Shown: positions 1-9,295 of the stretch, piece after piece
Layout: each line of letters begins with the position of its first letter
How positions within the stretch are numbered: position 1 is the stretch's first letter
Source of the DNA: an uncultured Pelagibacteraceae bacterium
GTDB taxonomy: Bacteria > Pseudomonadota > Alphaproteobacteria > Pelagibacterales > Pelagibacteraceae
Assembly: GCA_902609685.1 (NCBI GenBank)
Contig: CACLSR010000005.1
Span: forward strand, 1-64,000
Reading direction: 5' to 3'
Length of the DNA: 64,000 nucleotides
Program-made: the position numbers and the translations under genes
Notes under the pieces: generated by a model
The model's database searches: none
The model's input: only the letters and a program-made list of their open reading frames with translations
Told to the model about the DNA's origin: nothing

Positions 1-496
1 CATCCTCTATTTCAATCATTGCTTGGTGAAAGTTTGGATCTAATTTTTTATTTAGACACTCAATAGGTTTAATTTTGTTTTTGGAAAAGATTGAAATTAA
101 ATCTTTATTGATAATATCAAAATGTTCGAGTGTTTTTTTTAAAGCCTCAGTATCCTTTAAAGTTTCATCGTTTAATAAAATTTGTTTTGATCTTTCAAGA
201 TTATCTATCAAATTTAGAGCTTCTCTTGCAAAAGAAAAACCACCATATTCAAAAGCATCTTCTTTTTCTTTTTCAAACCTTCTTCTTTGGTTTTCCATTT
301 CAGCAAAAGATCTTGCAAGTTTATCCTCTAAATCTAAAATTTTATCTTCTGGTGTTTTTTCTTGCTCTTGATCTTGATCTTGATCTTGATCTTTATTATT
401 GGTTTCTAAATTTTCAGTTATTTGATCTTGATTTAAGTCTTTTTGATCTTTCTCTGACGCTTTGTCTGTATTTTCTTGGTTTTGATCTTTTTCCAT
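1..496 (-). CDS. grpE: Nucleotide exchange factor GrpE (C-terminus cut by window edge)
   Basis: Co-chaperone that releases ADP from DnaK in the cytoplasm. My reading of the minus strand from the ATG at 496 gives about 165 residues: an acidic, Gln-rich tail of about 55 residues with a DQDQDQDQ run, then the coiled-coil core (MENQRRRFEKEKEDA, near residue 70), then the GrpE signature end (DPNFHQAMIEIED), which runs off the left edge. It is not in the ORF track because it has no stop inside the window. The low-complexity tail is encoded by a hexamer repeat. It is divergent from rdgB across only 36 bp. The hrcA gene that often precedes grpE is not on its 5' side. Family assignment is firm; the C-terminus is not visible. 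Confidence 0.93.
   Translation of the reverse strand, partial: MEKDQNQENTDKASEKDQKDLNQDQITENLETNNKDQDQDQDQEQEKTPEDKILDLEDKLARSFAEMENQRRRFEKEKEDAFEYGGFSFAREALNLIDNLERSKQILLNDETLKDTEALKKTLEHFDIINKDLISIFSKNKIKPIECLNKKLDPNFHQAMIEIED
361..396. repeat. Hexamer microsatellite inside grpE
   Basis: The unit CTTGAT occurs four times perfectly (367-390) with an imperfect copy on each side. Read on the minus strand it encodes the alternating Asp-Gln run in the GrpE N-terminal tail. Gain or loss of units would keep the reading frame. Confidence 0.85.
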
Positions 497-532
497 ATGG
501 ACATATATGGTAAGAAAAAATTAAATTTCCAG

Positions 533-1135
533 ATGCTAAAAAAAAAAATTAAACAACTCCTTATAGGTACAAATAACAAAGGAAAATTAAAGGAAATTAG
601 AGATTTATTACCAGCTAATATTAAAACATTTCCTACATCAAAGTTTAATTTAAAGAGCCCAAGAGAAACAGGAAAGACTTTTAAAGAAAATTCTCTAATT
701 AAATCACAATATTTTTCAAAAAAAACAAATCTGATCTGCTTAGCTGATGACTCTGGTTTAGAAATAGATATTTTAAATAAAAAACCAGGAATTTTTTCAG
801 CAAGATGGGCTGGAAAAAAATTAAATTTTAATATGGCAATTCAAAAAGTTTATAGGGCATTAGATAAAAAAGATAAAAATTGGAGAAACAAAAAAATTAA
901 TGCTAGGTTTGTTTGTGCTTTGTCCATAAGTGATTTAAATATAAAAATAGCTTGTGTTGTCGGAAAAGTTGAAGGGTTTATTTCAAAAAAACCTAAGGGC
1001 AAAAAAGGGTTTGGATATGATCCAATATTTATTCCTAAAAATAAAATAAAAACATTTGGAGAGATGAAACCATCTCAAAAGTATAAATTAGACCATAGGT
1101 CTGATGCTTTTAAGAAGCTTAGAAAATTTCTTTAA
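533..1135 (+). CDS. rdgB: XTP/dITP diphosphatase (RdgB/Ham1 family)
   Basis: House-cleaning pyrophosphatase that hydrolyses ITP, XTP and dITP to keep deaminated purines out of DNA and RNA. The protein from the ATG at 533 (200 aa, normal family length) opens with LLIGTNNKGKLKEI, the nucleotide-binding start, then shows LADDSGLEID, GFGYDPIFIP and HRSDAFKKL, all hallmarks. The ORF track begins at 476, but the 19 extra residues are not family-like and would overlap the grpE start, so 533 is preferred; 497 is possible. The 3' end overlaps the convergent LpoA-like gene by 17 bp. High certainty. Confidence 0.93.
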   Translation: MLKKKIKQLLIGTNNKGKLKEIRDLLPANIKTFPTSKFNLKSPRETGKTFKENSLIKSQYFSKKTNLICLADDSGLEIDILNKKPGIFSARWAGKKLNFNMAIQKVYRALDKKDKNWRNKKINARFVCALSISDLNIKIACVVGKVEGFISKKPKGKKGFGYDPIFIPKNKIKTFGEMKPSQKYKLDHRSDAFKKLRKFL

Positions 1136-2273
1136 TTTCTCCCTCATCAATTTTGTAAAAGTTTAATCTATGGTTAATTTTGTTATTTTTTACATCAAAT
1201 ATTCCAATTTTACCCTTGAATGAATTTTCTTTTTTAAAAATATTGTTTATGTCAGAAAAATCAGACTTTAAAGATAAATAATAAATCAATCCTAAAAGGT
1301 CATAACTTAATAAGCTTAGATGATTTGGTTTTGAATTGTAAGTATCTACAAATTTTTTATTAAATGTCTCTAGATTTTGTTTATTGATTGATGGATAATA
1401 TAAAGGCTGGATATTTTCCTCTAAAAGTAAACTTTCATCAAACCATTGATTAAGAGTTATAAATAATTTATTTCTTGGCGATACATCAGTGTAAATAAGT
1501 GAAGTAATTACACTTTTAAGATTTTCATCAAAATCAGAAATAATAACTGAGTCAAAATTTACATTTCCAATTGTATATCGTTTTTCCAATTTCTTTATTT
1601 GTTCCTCCTTATCCACTAAATCTGAGCTTTCGACTCTTAAAATTTCATCAGCCAGATTTTGTTTTCTCACATCATAATTTGTTATTTTTTCGATCTGCTT
1701 TGTAAGCTTAGTTGGTTCGGTTTCATAAGTGTAATGTTTAAAAATTTTGATTTTAGATTGTTTAATTGCCTTTTTAATTTCATATTTATAATTAAGGTCA
1801 GGTGTTAAAAAAATTGTTTTTTTTACTTCGCTTAATTCCAAAAAATCTTTAATTGCATTTAACTGAGATAAAGAATTTACTCCACTGCTTATAACATTTT
1901 TCGGTAGATCATTTGTTTTATTTGTTAAAGATAGAAAAATAACATCTTGTATTTCATCCAAATAAATTAAGCTTTTAAAAAAAATTGGACCGATAAAAAT
2001 TTTTATTCCTTCATTCTTTAATTTAGTAGCTGATTGTAGAGTTTGATTAGGATCAATACCGGTGTCCATTGGATAAATTTCAATATTGTCTGTTCCAATA
2101 TCACTCAAAGCCATTCGAGTTGATTTAATTATTGATTGTCCTAATTCTTTATATTCACCAGATAAAGGTGCAAGTAGCCCAATTTTAATTTTTTCATTTT
2201 GTGAAAATGCAAATGAGTGATTTGTTAAATAGATAATTATTAATGTAAAAATAATTCTAAAAATTTTTTTCAT
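1119..2273 (-). CDS. LpoA/LppC-like periplasmic-binding-fold protein
   Basis: A 384-residue exported protein. The first 24 residues (MKKIFRIIFTLIIIYLTNHS) look like a signal peptide, without a clear lipobox cysteine. The start of the mature region, IKIGLLAPLSGEYKELGQS, is typical of the Peripla_BP_6 fold found in amino-acid-binding proteins and in the penicillin-binding-protein activator LpoA. The divergent neighbour rsmI and the BON lipoprotein behind it mirror the E. coli yraM(lpoA)-yraL(rsmI)-yraP neighbourhood, which favours a peptidoglycan-synthase activator over a transporter subunit. No ABC transporter genes are adjacent. The fold is well supported; the exact role is inferred from synteny. 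Confidence 0.7.
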   Translation of the reverse strand: MKKIFRIIFTLIIIYLTNHSFAFSQNEKIKIGLLAPLSGEYKELGQSIIKSTRMALSDIGTDNIEIYPMDTGIDPNQTLQSATKLKNEGIKIFIGPIFFKSLIYLDEIQDVIFLSLTNKTNDLPKNVISSGVNSLSQLNAIKDFLELSEVKKTIFLTPDLNYKYEIKKAIKQSKIKIFKHYTYETEPTKLTKQIEKITNYDVRKQNLADEILRVESSDLVDKEEQIKKLEKRYTIGNVNFDSVIISDFDENLKSVITSLIYTDVSPRNKLFITLNQWFDESLLLEENIQPLYYPSINKQNLETFNKKFVDTYNSKPNHLSLLSYDLLGLIYYLSLKSDFSDINNIFKKENSFKGKIGIFDVKNNKINHRLNFYKIDEGEIKEIF

Positions 2274-2305
2274 TTTAATGATACTATAATATTTTAATTA
2301 TAAAT

Positions 2306-3169
2306 ATGATTGAAAATTTAAAATCTGCTAATAGAGTGTTCAAAAAAAGTCTATATTTAGTCTCAACTCCGATTGGAAATTTAAACGACATAAGTCTTAG
2401 AGCCATAGAAACTCTTAAAAGGTCAGATTACATTTTGTGTGAAGACACTAGAATCTCTAAAAATTTATTAGAAAAATACCAAATCAAATCAAATTTAATT
2501 GCCAATCATAAATTCAATGAGAAAAAAAATGTTGTTAAAATTATAAAGTTAATAAAACAAGGATCACATATTTCATTAATTTCAGATGCAGGCACCCCAG
2601 GTGTTTCTGACCCAGGTTCTATATTGGTTAATGAGTGTATTAAAAATAACATCAATATTATCCCTATACCCGGTGCTTCAGCAGTCATATCAGCAGTATC
2701 AATATCTGGGTTTTCAGAAAAGTTTTTCTTTTATGGATTTTTTCCAGAAAAAGATAAAATTTTAAAAGAGGATTTAGAAAATTTATCAAAATTAAATAGT
2801 TCAATCGTTTTTTTCATTTCGCCAAAGAAAATTAATAAAATTATTCCTTCAATTAAAAAAAATTTTATGGGTAGAAAAATCGTGATTTGTAGAGAAATGA
2901 CAAAGTTTTATGAAGAGTTCAAAAGATCAAAAGTTGAAGATTTAGAAACATTAAAGAGTAATTTAAAAGGTGAATTGACTATTGTTATTTCAGAAAAAAT
3001 TTATGACAAAAAAGCTTCACAAATTTTAGATGAATCAGATAAAAGATTGATTAGAGCGATGGTAAATAAACTAAGTATTAAAGAAATAACAGATTTAATA
3101 ATTCGGAAAAATAATATTTCAAAAAAAATTATCTATGATTATTGTTTGAAAATCAAAAATCAAAAATGA
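2306..3169 (+). CDS. rsmI: 16S rRNA (cytidine1402-2'-O)-methyltransferase RsmI
   Basis: Methylates the ribose of C1402 in the 16S rRNA decoding centre using S-adenosylmethionine. The 287-residue protein has the tetrapyrrole-methylase fold motifs of this family: YLVSTPIGNLNDISLRA (residues 17-33), CEDTRISKNLL, LISDAGTPGVSDPG (about residues 90-103) and PIPGASAV. It starts 32 bp from the divergent LpoA-like gene. Its stop codon is embedded in an ATGA overlap with the start of the next gene, suggesting translational coupling. Certain at family level. Confidence 0.95.
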   Translation: MIENLKSANRVFKKSLYLVSTPIGNLNDISLRAIETLKRSDYILCEDTRISKNLLEKYQIKSNLIANHKFNEKKNVVKIIKLIKQGSHISLISDAGTPGVSDPGSILVNECIKNNINIIPIPGASAVISAVSISGFSEKFFFYGFFPEKDKILKEDLENLSKLNSSIVFFISPKKINKIIPSIKKNFMGRKIVICREMTKFYEEFKRSKVEDLETLKSNLKGELTIVISEKIYDKKASQILDESDKRLIRAMVNKLSIKEITDLIIRKNNISKKIIYDYCLKIKNQK

Positions 3170-3759
3170 AAAATAAAATACTTATTTTACTATTTGTTAG
3201 TTTTATTTTAAATGGATGTGCAGGAGTATCATCCTCAGGAATTTTTGGAACAGGAGTGAGTGTTGCTGTCGATCCAAGATCTTTAGGAACGCAGATAGAT
3301 GATTCTTTAATGCAAAAAAATTTGACTGCTAGAATTTTACTGATGAACAAAAATTACCTTCTATCTGTAAAATCAAAAGTTTTAGACGGTAGAATTTTTT
3401 TAACCGGCAAAGTTGATGAACCAGAGGAAAAATTAAAATTGACAAAAATTGCCTGGGAAACAAATGGTGTAAGATCAGTAAGAAATGATATTAAAATTAA
3501 AGAAGAATTTAATTTTAAACAATCTGCTAAAGATTTATTAATAACCTCACAATTAAGAACTGCATTAATTTTAAATAAAGAAATTAAGGCAACAAATTAT
3601 CAAATAGATACTTATAAAAAGAAAATTTATATTTATGGAATTTCACAAACTAAGGATGAAAAAGATCTTGTTATTACAGAGGCAAAAGAAATTTTGGATG
3701 TCGAGGATGTAATTGCTAGTATTTTATTAGTTGATAATTTAAGGATCAAAACCAACTAA
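3166..3759 (+). CDS. BON-domain outer-membrane lipoprotein (YraP/DolP-like)
   Basis: The ATG at 3166 lies in an ATGA overlap with rsmI and gives a 197-residue protein with a lipoprotein signal peptide (MKNKILILLFVSFILNGCAG, lipobox Cys at residue 18). The track start at 3142 adds eight non-signal residues and is rejected. Two BON modules follow, one around residues 60-110 with VKSKVLDGRIFLTGKVDEP and one around 135-190 with KKIYIYGISQTKDEKD. BON proteins bind anionic phospholipid at the outer membrane; E. coli DolP (YraP) has the same two-domain layout and genomic neighbourhood. The 3' end overlaps convergent maeB by 4 bp. Confidence 0.85.
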   Translation: MKNKILILLFVSFILNGCAGVSSSGIFGTGVSVAVDPRSLGTQIDDSLMQKNLTARILLMNKNYLLSVKSKVLDGRIFLTGKVDEPEEKLKLTKIAWETNGVRSVRNDIKIKEEFNFKQSAKDLLITSQLRTALILNKEIKATNYQIDTYKKKIYIYGISQTKDEKDLVITEAKEILDVEDVIASILLVDNLRIKTN

Positions 3760-6041
3760 CTTTTTTTGTAATCAATTACATCTGCTGAATAAGCTGCAAT
3801 AGAAGCTAAATTTAATATATCAGAAGTTGATGATCTTAAAGGAGCTATCTCGATTGGTAAACCTAAACCAACTAATAAAGGTCCAATTACTTTTGCTCTA
3901 CTCATTGACTTTATCATTTTATATGAAATTGCTGCACTATGTTGGCTGGGCATAATTAAAACATTTGAGTTACCAACTATTTCTGAAAATGGATAAAGTT
4001 CTTTGTACATCTCTTCTAAAGCAACATCTGGTTGCATTTCACCATCAAATTTAAAATCAACTTTATCATTTTTTAAAATTTCAACAGCATCACTTAGTCT
4101 TTTTGTTCTATCTGTAGCTGGCTCCCCAAAAGTAGAGTGAGATAAAAAAGCAACTTTTGGATCAAAACCAAATAATTTTGCAACCCTTGCTGCTGATTTT
4201 GCCATTTCAGCTAGTTGTTTGGCATCAGGGTATTCTATAACTGATGTGTCACAAATAAATATTGTTTTTCCTCTATTTACAACCAGGTTTAACCCGAACA
4301 TAATTTCCCCAGGTCTTGGATCAACAACTTTAATAATTTTTTCTAGTGAAGATGAGTATCTTCTTGTGTTCCCAGTTATCATTGCATCTGCATCCTGACA
4401 CGCAACCATGCACGAAGCCCAAATCACTCTATCATTTCTTATAAGTCTATCACAATCCCATTCTAACATTCCCTTTTCTCTTTGAAGTTTTTTAAATAAA
4501 TATTTTACATATTTTTCTCTTTTAGCTGTGTCTTTTGAGTTTACAATTTCAATATCAAAATTTTCATTATAACCAATTTTTTTTATTTGATTTTTAATTA
4601 GCTCCTCTTTTCCAACTAAGATGGGTATTCCTAAGTCAGAGTTTTTAAAAGCTATAGCAGCTTTAAGTGTATTTTCATCCTCACCATCAGCAAAAACAAC
4701 TTTTTTTTGTTTTTTCTTTATATAACTATTTACACCTTGCATAATTGTTACAGTTGGATCTAATCTTTGTTTAAGTTGGTCCTTATAGATTTCAAAATTA
4801 TTAATTTTTTTTCTTGCTACACCAGTTTCAATAGCAGCTTTTGCAACTGCAGCCGGTATAACACTAATTAATCTTGGATCAAATGTTGATGGAATTATAT
4901 AATCCTTTCCATAGTGTGGTCTTTCACCTCCCATGGCAGCTATAACTTCGTCTGGCACATCTTCTTTAGCTAATTTTGCTATCGCATGTGCAGCTGCAAT
5001 TTTCATCTCTTCATTAATTGTTTTTGATCGTACATCTAATGCACCTCTAAAAATATATGGAAACCCTATTAAATTGTTTACTTGATTAGGATAATCTGAT
5101 CTTCCAGTCGCTATAATTGCATCATCTCTAACCTCCTCAATTTCTTCAGGTATAATTTCTGGGTCAGGGTTAGCACATGCAAATATAATTGGATTTTTTG
5201 CCATTTTTTTAACCATGCCTTTAGTTAACGCTCCTTTCGCAGATAAGCCTAAAAAAACATCTGCATTAGTAATAGCATCATCTAGAGTTCTATCTTTTGT
5301 TTCAATTGCATGACTTGATTTCCATTGGTTCAAATTATCTCGACCTCTGTAAATGACCCCTGTCCTGTCTACCATTGTAATATTTTTTTGGGGTACACCA
5401 GTCTTTTTAAATAAATTAGCGCAAGCCATAGCCGAAGCTCCGGCACCATTAACAACTATTTTAACTTTATCAATTTTTTTTTTACTAATGTCCAAAGCAT
5501 TAATAAGTGCTGCAGTTGTGATAATTGCAGTTCCATGCTGATCATCGTGAAACACAGGTATATCAAGTATTTCTTTAAGCTTTTCTTCAATAATAAAACA
5601 ATCAGGAGCAGCAATATCTTCAAGATTTATACCACCAAAACTTGGAGCAAAATTTTTTATACTATTTATGATTTCATCTGGATTTTCGGACTCTATCTCT
5701 AAATCAATAGAGTCAATATCAGCAAATCTTTTAAATAAAACAGCCTTACCTTCCATCACCGGTTTAGATGCTAACGCACCTAAATTTCCCATGCCCAAAA
5801 TTGCTGAGCCATTACTAATTACTGCAACAAGGTTTCCTTTACTTGTATAATCAAACGCAGCCTCAGGATTATCACTGATTGCTCTTACAGGAGCAGCTAC
5901 ACCAGGCGAGTATGCTAAAGCCAGATCTCTTTTTGTCGTCATATTTTTTGAGGAAGATATTTCAATCTTGCCTGGCTTTTTATCTTTATGAAAATCTAAA
6001 GCCTCTTTATCTGTGTAATGATCAATTTTTGTTTTTTTCAT
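3756..6041 (-). CDS. maeB: NADP-dependent malic enzyme, MaeB type with phosphotransacetylase-like domain
   Basis: Oxidative decarboxylation of malate to pyruvate in the cytoplasm, supplying NADPH and pyruvate. The 761-residue protein has the malic domain first (LAYSPGVAAPVRAI near residue 42; FHDDQHGTAI near 160), then an NAD(P)-binding domain (VVNGAGASAMACANLF near 195), then from about residue 430 a C-terminal phosphotransacetylase-like domain (DPTVTIMQGVNSYI, MITGNTRRYSSS, PSQHSAAISYK). This three-part layout and length are standard for bacterial MaeB, where the last domain is thought to be regulatory rather than catalytic. It is divergent from murJ across 50 bp. Confidence 0.95.
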   Translation of the reverse strand: MKKTKIDHYTDKEALDFHKDKKPGKIEISSSKNMTTKRDLALAYSPGVAAPVRAISDNPEAAFDYTSKGNLVAVISNGSAILGMGNLGALASKPVMEGKAVLFKRFADIDSIDLEIESENPDEIINSIKNFAPSFGGINLEDIAAPDCFIIEEKLKEILDIPVFHDDQHGTAIITTAALINALDISKKKIDKVKIVVNGAGASAMACANLFKKTGVPQKNITMVDRTGVIYRGRDNLNQWKSSHAIETKDRTLDDAITNADVFLGLSAKGALTKGMVKKMAKNPIIFACANPDPEIIPEEIEEVRDDAIIATGRSDYPNQVNNLIGFPYIFRGALDVRSKTINEEMKIAAAHAIAKLAKEDVPDEVIAAMGGERPHYGKDYIIPSTFDPRLISVIPAAVAKAAIETGVARKKINNFEIYKDQLKQRLDPTVTIMQGVNSYIKKKQKKVVFADGEDENTLKAAIAFKNSDLGIPILVGKEELIKNQIKKIGYNENFDIEIVNSKDTAKREKYVKYLFKKLQREKGMLEWDCDRLIRNDRVIWASCMVACQDADAMITGNTRRYSSSLEKIIKVVDPRPGEIMFGLNLVVNRGKTIFICDTSVIEYPDAKQLAEMAKSAARVAKLFGFDPKVAFLSHSTFGEPATDRTKRLSDAVEILKNDKVDFKFDGEMQPDVALEEMYKELYPFSEIVGNSNVLIMPSQHSAAISYKMIKSMSRAKVIGPLLVGLGLPIEIAPLRSSTSDILNLASIAAYSADVIDYKKS

Positions 6042-6091
6042 TTATGCTAATTAGGTGTACAAATGGGGTAAAATTAAGACTAATATGATTT

Positions 6092-7621
6092 ATGAATTTA
6101 GTTAAGTCAACAGGGACTTTTGGTTTTTATACTATTATCAGTAGATTACTTGGTTATTTAAGAGATGTTTTGATAGCGATCTTTCTTGGAACAAGTTTTT
6201 TAGCAGATGTATTTTTTGTAGCATTCAGAATACCTAATACTTTTAGAAGATTATTTGCAGAAGGAACTTTTAATGCAGCTTTTATACCAAGTTACACTTC
6301 AGAATTAGTAAAAAAAAAAACTGGATCACAAAAATTTGCTAACGAAATTTTTAATTTATTATTTTTAGGACTATTGTTTTTAGTTTTAATTATAGAAATT
6401 TTCATGCCAGTTTTTGTAAGGTTAATAGCGCCTGGTTTTGTTGATAATTCAGAAAAAATTCAGCTAGCTGTCAATCTTACAAGGATAACTATGCCATTTT
6501 TAATGTTTGTGAGTCTATCTTCTTTTTTTGCTGCAATTCTAAATTCTCACAATAAGTTTGCTGCAGCCTCTGCAGCTCCAATAATCCTTAATATAGTCTT
6601 GATTGGAATTTTATTTTTTAGCAAATTTCTTAAAGACGAACTAGTTTATTATCTATCATATGGAGTTTCTATTGCAGGATTATTACAACTTGTTTTTTTA
6701 TATCAATTTGCTAAAAAATTTTATTCTATAAATTTTAATTTTAATTTCAAAATTAATAATAAGGTTAAATTTTTTTTCAAAAAACTTTTACCAAGTATTT
6801 TCTCATCTGGCGTTACTCAAATTAATATTCTTGTTGGTACTATAATTGCATCTTTTCAAGCCAGTGCCGTATCTTATCTATATTATGCTGATAGGATTTA
6901 TCAAATAAACCTAGCAATCGCAGGAATTGCAATAGGGGTAGTTGTTTTACCACAACTTTCTAAACATGTTTTTTTAAAAAAAAAAAATAAAATTCTTTTA
7001 CTACAAAACAAAGCACTTGAGCTTAGTATGTTTTTAAGTCTACCAGCCTCAGTTGCTTTAATTGTAGGATCAGAACAAATTATTTCTGCATTATTTGGCT
7101 ATGGTTCTTTTGATGAGTTGTCAGTATCCAACTCGGCAAATGCACTTTACTATTTTGGATTAGGATTACCTGCTTTTGCTTTAATTAAAGTATTTTCGAC
7201 TTTTTTTTTCGCAAACCAGGATACTAAAACACCATTTTATATTTCATTATTTTCAGTAACTCTAAATATATTAATAAGTGTTTATTTTTTTAGAGAAATT
7301 GGCTTTATAATCATTCCTATAGCCACAACAATTTCTTCATGGTTTAATGCAATAATATTATTTGTTTACTTAAAAAACAAAAATTTATTTCATTTTAATA
7401 AATTATTTTTTGCTAAATTCATAAAAATACTTCTGGCATCTATACTAATGGGAATATTTTTTAATTACTTATTTTTGTTTTTTGAAAATAAATTGATTTA
7501 TGAATATAATTTTAAATCTTTTTATTTGATACTTTCAGCTTTTTTAAGTCTTATATTTTATTTGAGTTTTTCATTATTTATCAAAGCTTTCAAATATGGT
7601 GATATTAAACTAAAGTACTAA
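6092..7621 (+). CDS. murJ: Lipid II flippase MurJ (MviN)
   Basis: Moves the peptidoglycan precursor lipid II across the inner membrane. The 509-residue, extremely hydrophobic protein opens with the family signature ([19 protein letters not shown], residues 14-32) followed by [21 protein letters not shown]. Roughly 14 membrane segments can be traced, as expected for the MOP exporter fold. The stop lies 2 bp before trpS, so the two genes probably share a transcript. Length and motifs are typical. Confidence 0.95.
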   Translation: MNLVKSTGTFGFYTIISRLLGYLRDVLIAIFLGTSFLADVFFVAFRIPNTFRRLFAEGTFNAAFIPSYTSELVKKKTGSQKFANEIFNLLFLGLLFLVLIIEIFMPVFVRLIAPGFVDNSEKIQLAVNLTRITMPFLMFVSLSSFFAAILNSHNKFAAASAAPIILNIVLIGILFFSKFLKDELVYYLSYGVSIAGLLQLVFLYQFAKKFYSINFNFNFKINNKVKFFFKKLLPSIFSSGVTQINILVGTIIASFQASAVSYLYYADRIYQINLAIAGIAIGVVVLPQLSKHVFLKKKNKILLLQNKALELSMFLSLPASVALIVGSEQIISALFGYGSFDELSVSNSANALYYFGLGLPAFALIKVFSTFFFANQDTKTPFYISLFSVTLNILISVYFFREIGFIIIPIATTISSWFNAIILFVYLKNKNLFHFNKLFFAKFIKILLASILMGIFFNYLFLFFENKLIYEYNFKSFYLILSAFLSLIFYLSFSLFIKAFKYGDIKLKY

Positions 7622-7623
7622 TT

Positions 7624-8625
7624 ATGGGAAAAAAAATTTTTTCAGGCGTACAGCCTACAGGAAATCTTCATCTTGGAAATTATTTAGGAGCGATCAAAAA
7701 TTTTGTAAAACTTAACAATGAGGATCAAAATGAGTGTGTGTTCTGCGTTGTTGATCTTCATGCAATAACAGTTGCTCAAGATCCAAAAAAATTAAAAGAT
7801 AATATTTATGAAACTGTAGCAACTTTTATTGCTAGCGGCATTGATCCTGAAAAAAGTATTATTTTTAATCAATCAAGAGTGAGTGCTCATTCAGAAACGG
7901 CCTGGATATTAAGTTGTGTTGCTAGAATGGGATGGCTTAATAGAATGACCCAATTTAAGGAGAAAGCTGGAAAAGATAAAGAAAAAGCAAGTATTGGTCT
8001 TTATTCTTATCCTGTCTTAATGGCTGCAGATATTTTGCTATATGACACAACTCACGTACCTGTTGGAGATGATCAAAAGCAACATTTAGAACTTTGCCGA
8101 GATATAGCTCAAAAGTTTAATAATGATTTTAATGCTGACGATTTTTTTAAAATTCCTGAGCCATTAATTCAAAAAGAGTTTTCAAGAATTATGAGCTTGA
8201 GAGATGGCACAAAAAAAATGAGTAAATCTGAATTATCAGATCTGAGCAGGATAAATTTAACAGATGATAAAGACCAAATAATAAATAAAATCAAGAAAGC
8301 AAAAACTGATACTTTTCCATTACCATCCACTAGTGCAGATTTAGAAAAAAGACCCGAGGCAAAGAATTTGATGGGTATTTATTCAAGTTTGATGGATGTA
8401 AGTTTAGAGGATACAATAAATAAATTTTCTGGGAAAAATTTCTCAGAACTAAAAGAAAATTTATCAAAAGTTATGATTGATAAAATTTATCCAATATCTT
8501 TGGAAATTAAAAAGTTGTTAAGTGAAAAAAAATATTTAGATAAAATACTATTAGAGGGGACTCAAAAAGCAGATAAAATAGCTTCGGAAAAGGTAAAAAA
8601 AATCCAAGAACTTGTTGGTTTTTAG
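7624..8625 (+). CDS. trpS: Tryptophanyl-tRNA synthetase
   Basis: Charges tRNA-Trp with tryptophan. The 333-residue class I enzyme shows the HIGH-equivalent motif in [17 protein letters not shown] (residues 8-24), the family sequence [17 protein letters not shown] (near 140), and the KMSKS loop as [12 protein letters not shown] (near 198). Length matches bacterial TrpS. It starts two bases after the murJ stop. High certainty. Confidence 0.96.
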   Translation: MGKKIFSGVQPTGNLHLGNYLGAIKNFVKLNNEDQNECVFCVVDLHAITVAQDPKKLKDNIYETVATFIASGIDPEKSIIFNQSRVSAHSETAWILSCVARMGWLNRMTQFKEKAGKDKEKASIGLYSYPVLMAADILLYDTTHVPVGDDQKQHLELCRDIAQKFNNDFNADDFFKIPEPLIQKEFSRIMSLRDGTKKMSKSELSDLSRINLTDDKDQIINKIKKAKTDTFPLPSTSADLEKRPEAKNLMGIYSSLMDVSLEDTINKFSGKNFSELKENLSKVMIDKIYPISLEIKKLLSEKKYLDKILLEGTQKADKIASEKVKKIQELVGF

Positions 8626-8677
8626 GTTTTTTTTATTAACAAGTTTCATTTTTATAATTATTGATTATATATAAATC

Positions 8678-9217
8678 ATGTTTGTTCAGACCGAAATAAC
8701 GCCGAACCCAAATTCTTTAAAATTCTTACCAGGTAAGAATGTTTCAAATAATGGGTCATTTGAAATTACACAAAAGGATCAAACTAATAATGAATTAGTT
8801 AAAAATTTGCTCTCCATAAATGGTGTCGAAGGCATTTTTCTAGGTAAAGATTTTATCTCAATAAATAAATATGATGACACATCATGGGATGAAATTAAAC
8901 ATATAGTAATTTCTTTAATCAATGATTTTTACTCTAGCGGAAAAGAGTGTGTTGTTGAAAATACCTTAATTGAAAATAATGAAAATTTAAAAGATATAGA
9001 AAAAAAAATAGTTAAAATATTAGATGAAAAAATCAGACCTGCAGTTGCGAAAGATGGTGGAGATATTAAATTTAAAGAGTTTAAAGATGGTATTGTTAAA
9101 GTGCAGCTCCAAGGGAGTTGTTCAGGTTGTCCAAGTTCAACTATGACATTAAAACAAGGTGTACAAAATCTTCTTTGTCACTATCTACCAGAAGTTAAGA
9201 AGGTTGAGGCTCTTTAA
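8678..9217 (+). CDS. NifU-like Fe-S scaffold protein (Nfu type)
   Basis: Iron-sulfur cluster carrier. The 179-residue protein has the Nfu N-terminal domain (MFVQTEITPNPNSLKFLPG) and the C-terminal NifU-like domain (IRPAVAKDGGDIKF near residue 116, then GSCSGCPSSTMTLKQG near 147), whose CxxC pair binds a bridging 4Fe-4S cluster between two subunits. The two-domain order is that of alphaproteobacterial and mitochondrial Nfu1. A gap of 52 bp separates it from trpS. The specific client proteins cannot be read from sequence. Confidence 0.93.
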   Translation: MFVQTEITPNPNSLKFLPGKNVSNNGSFEITQKDQTNNELVKNLLSINGVEGIFLGKDFISINKYDDTSWDEIKHIVISLINDFYSSGKECVVENTLIENNENLKDIEKKIVKILDEKIRPAVAKDGGDIKFKEFKDGIVKVQLQGSCSGCPSSTMTLKQGVQNLLCHYLPEVKKVEAL

Positions 9218-9295
9218 ATGTTTAATTTTAAATTAAAAAATCTAAAATTTTTAAACCAATTGATTTTTTTTAAGTCAAAATTTTATTTTGTTAGA

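Noticed and set aside
75-513. Two plus-strand ORFs (98 and 127 aa) at the left edge
   Set aside because: They are antisense readings of grpE; the minus strand gives an unmistakable GrpE sequence.
5353-6088. Small plus-strand ORFs over maeB
   Set aside because: Shadows of a well-supported malic enzyme gene on the minus strand.
8609-8645. Inverted repeat AACTTGTT/AACAAGTT at the end of trpS as a terminator
   Set aside because: The 21-base loop and A+T-rich arms make it weak, and one arm is within the coding sequence.
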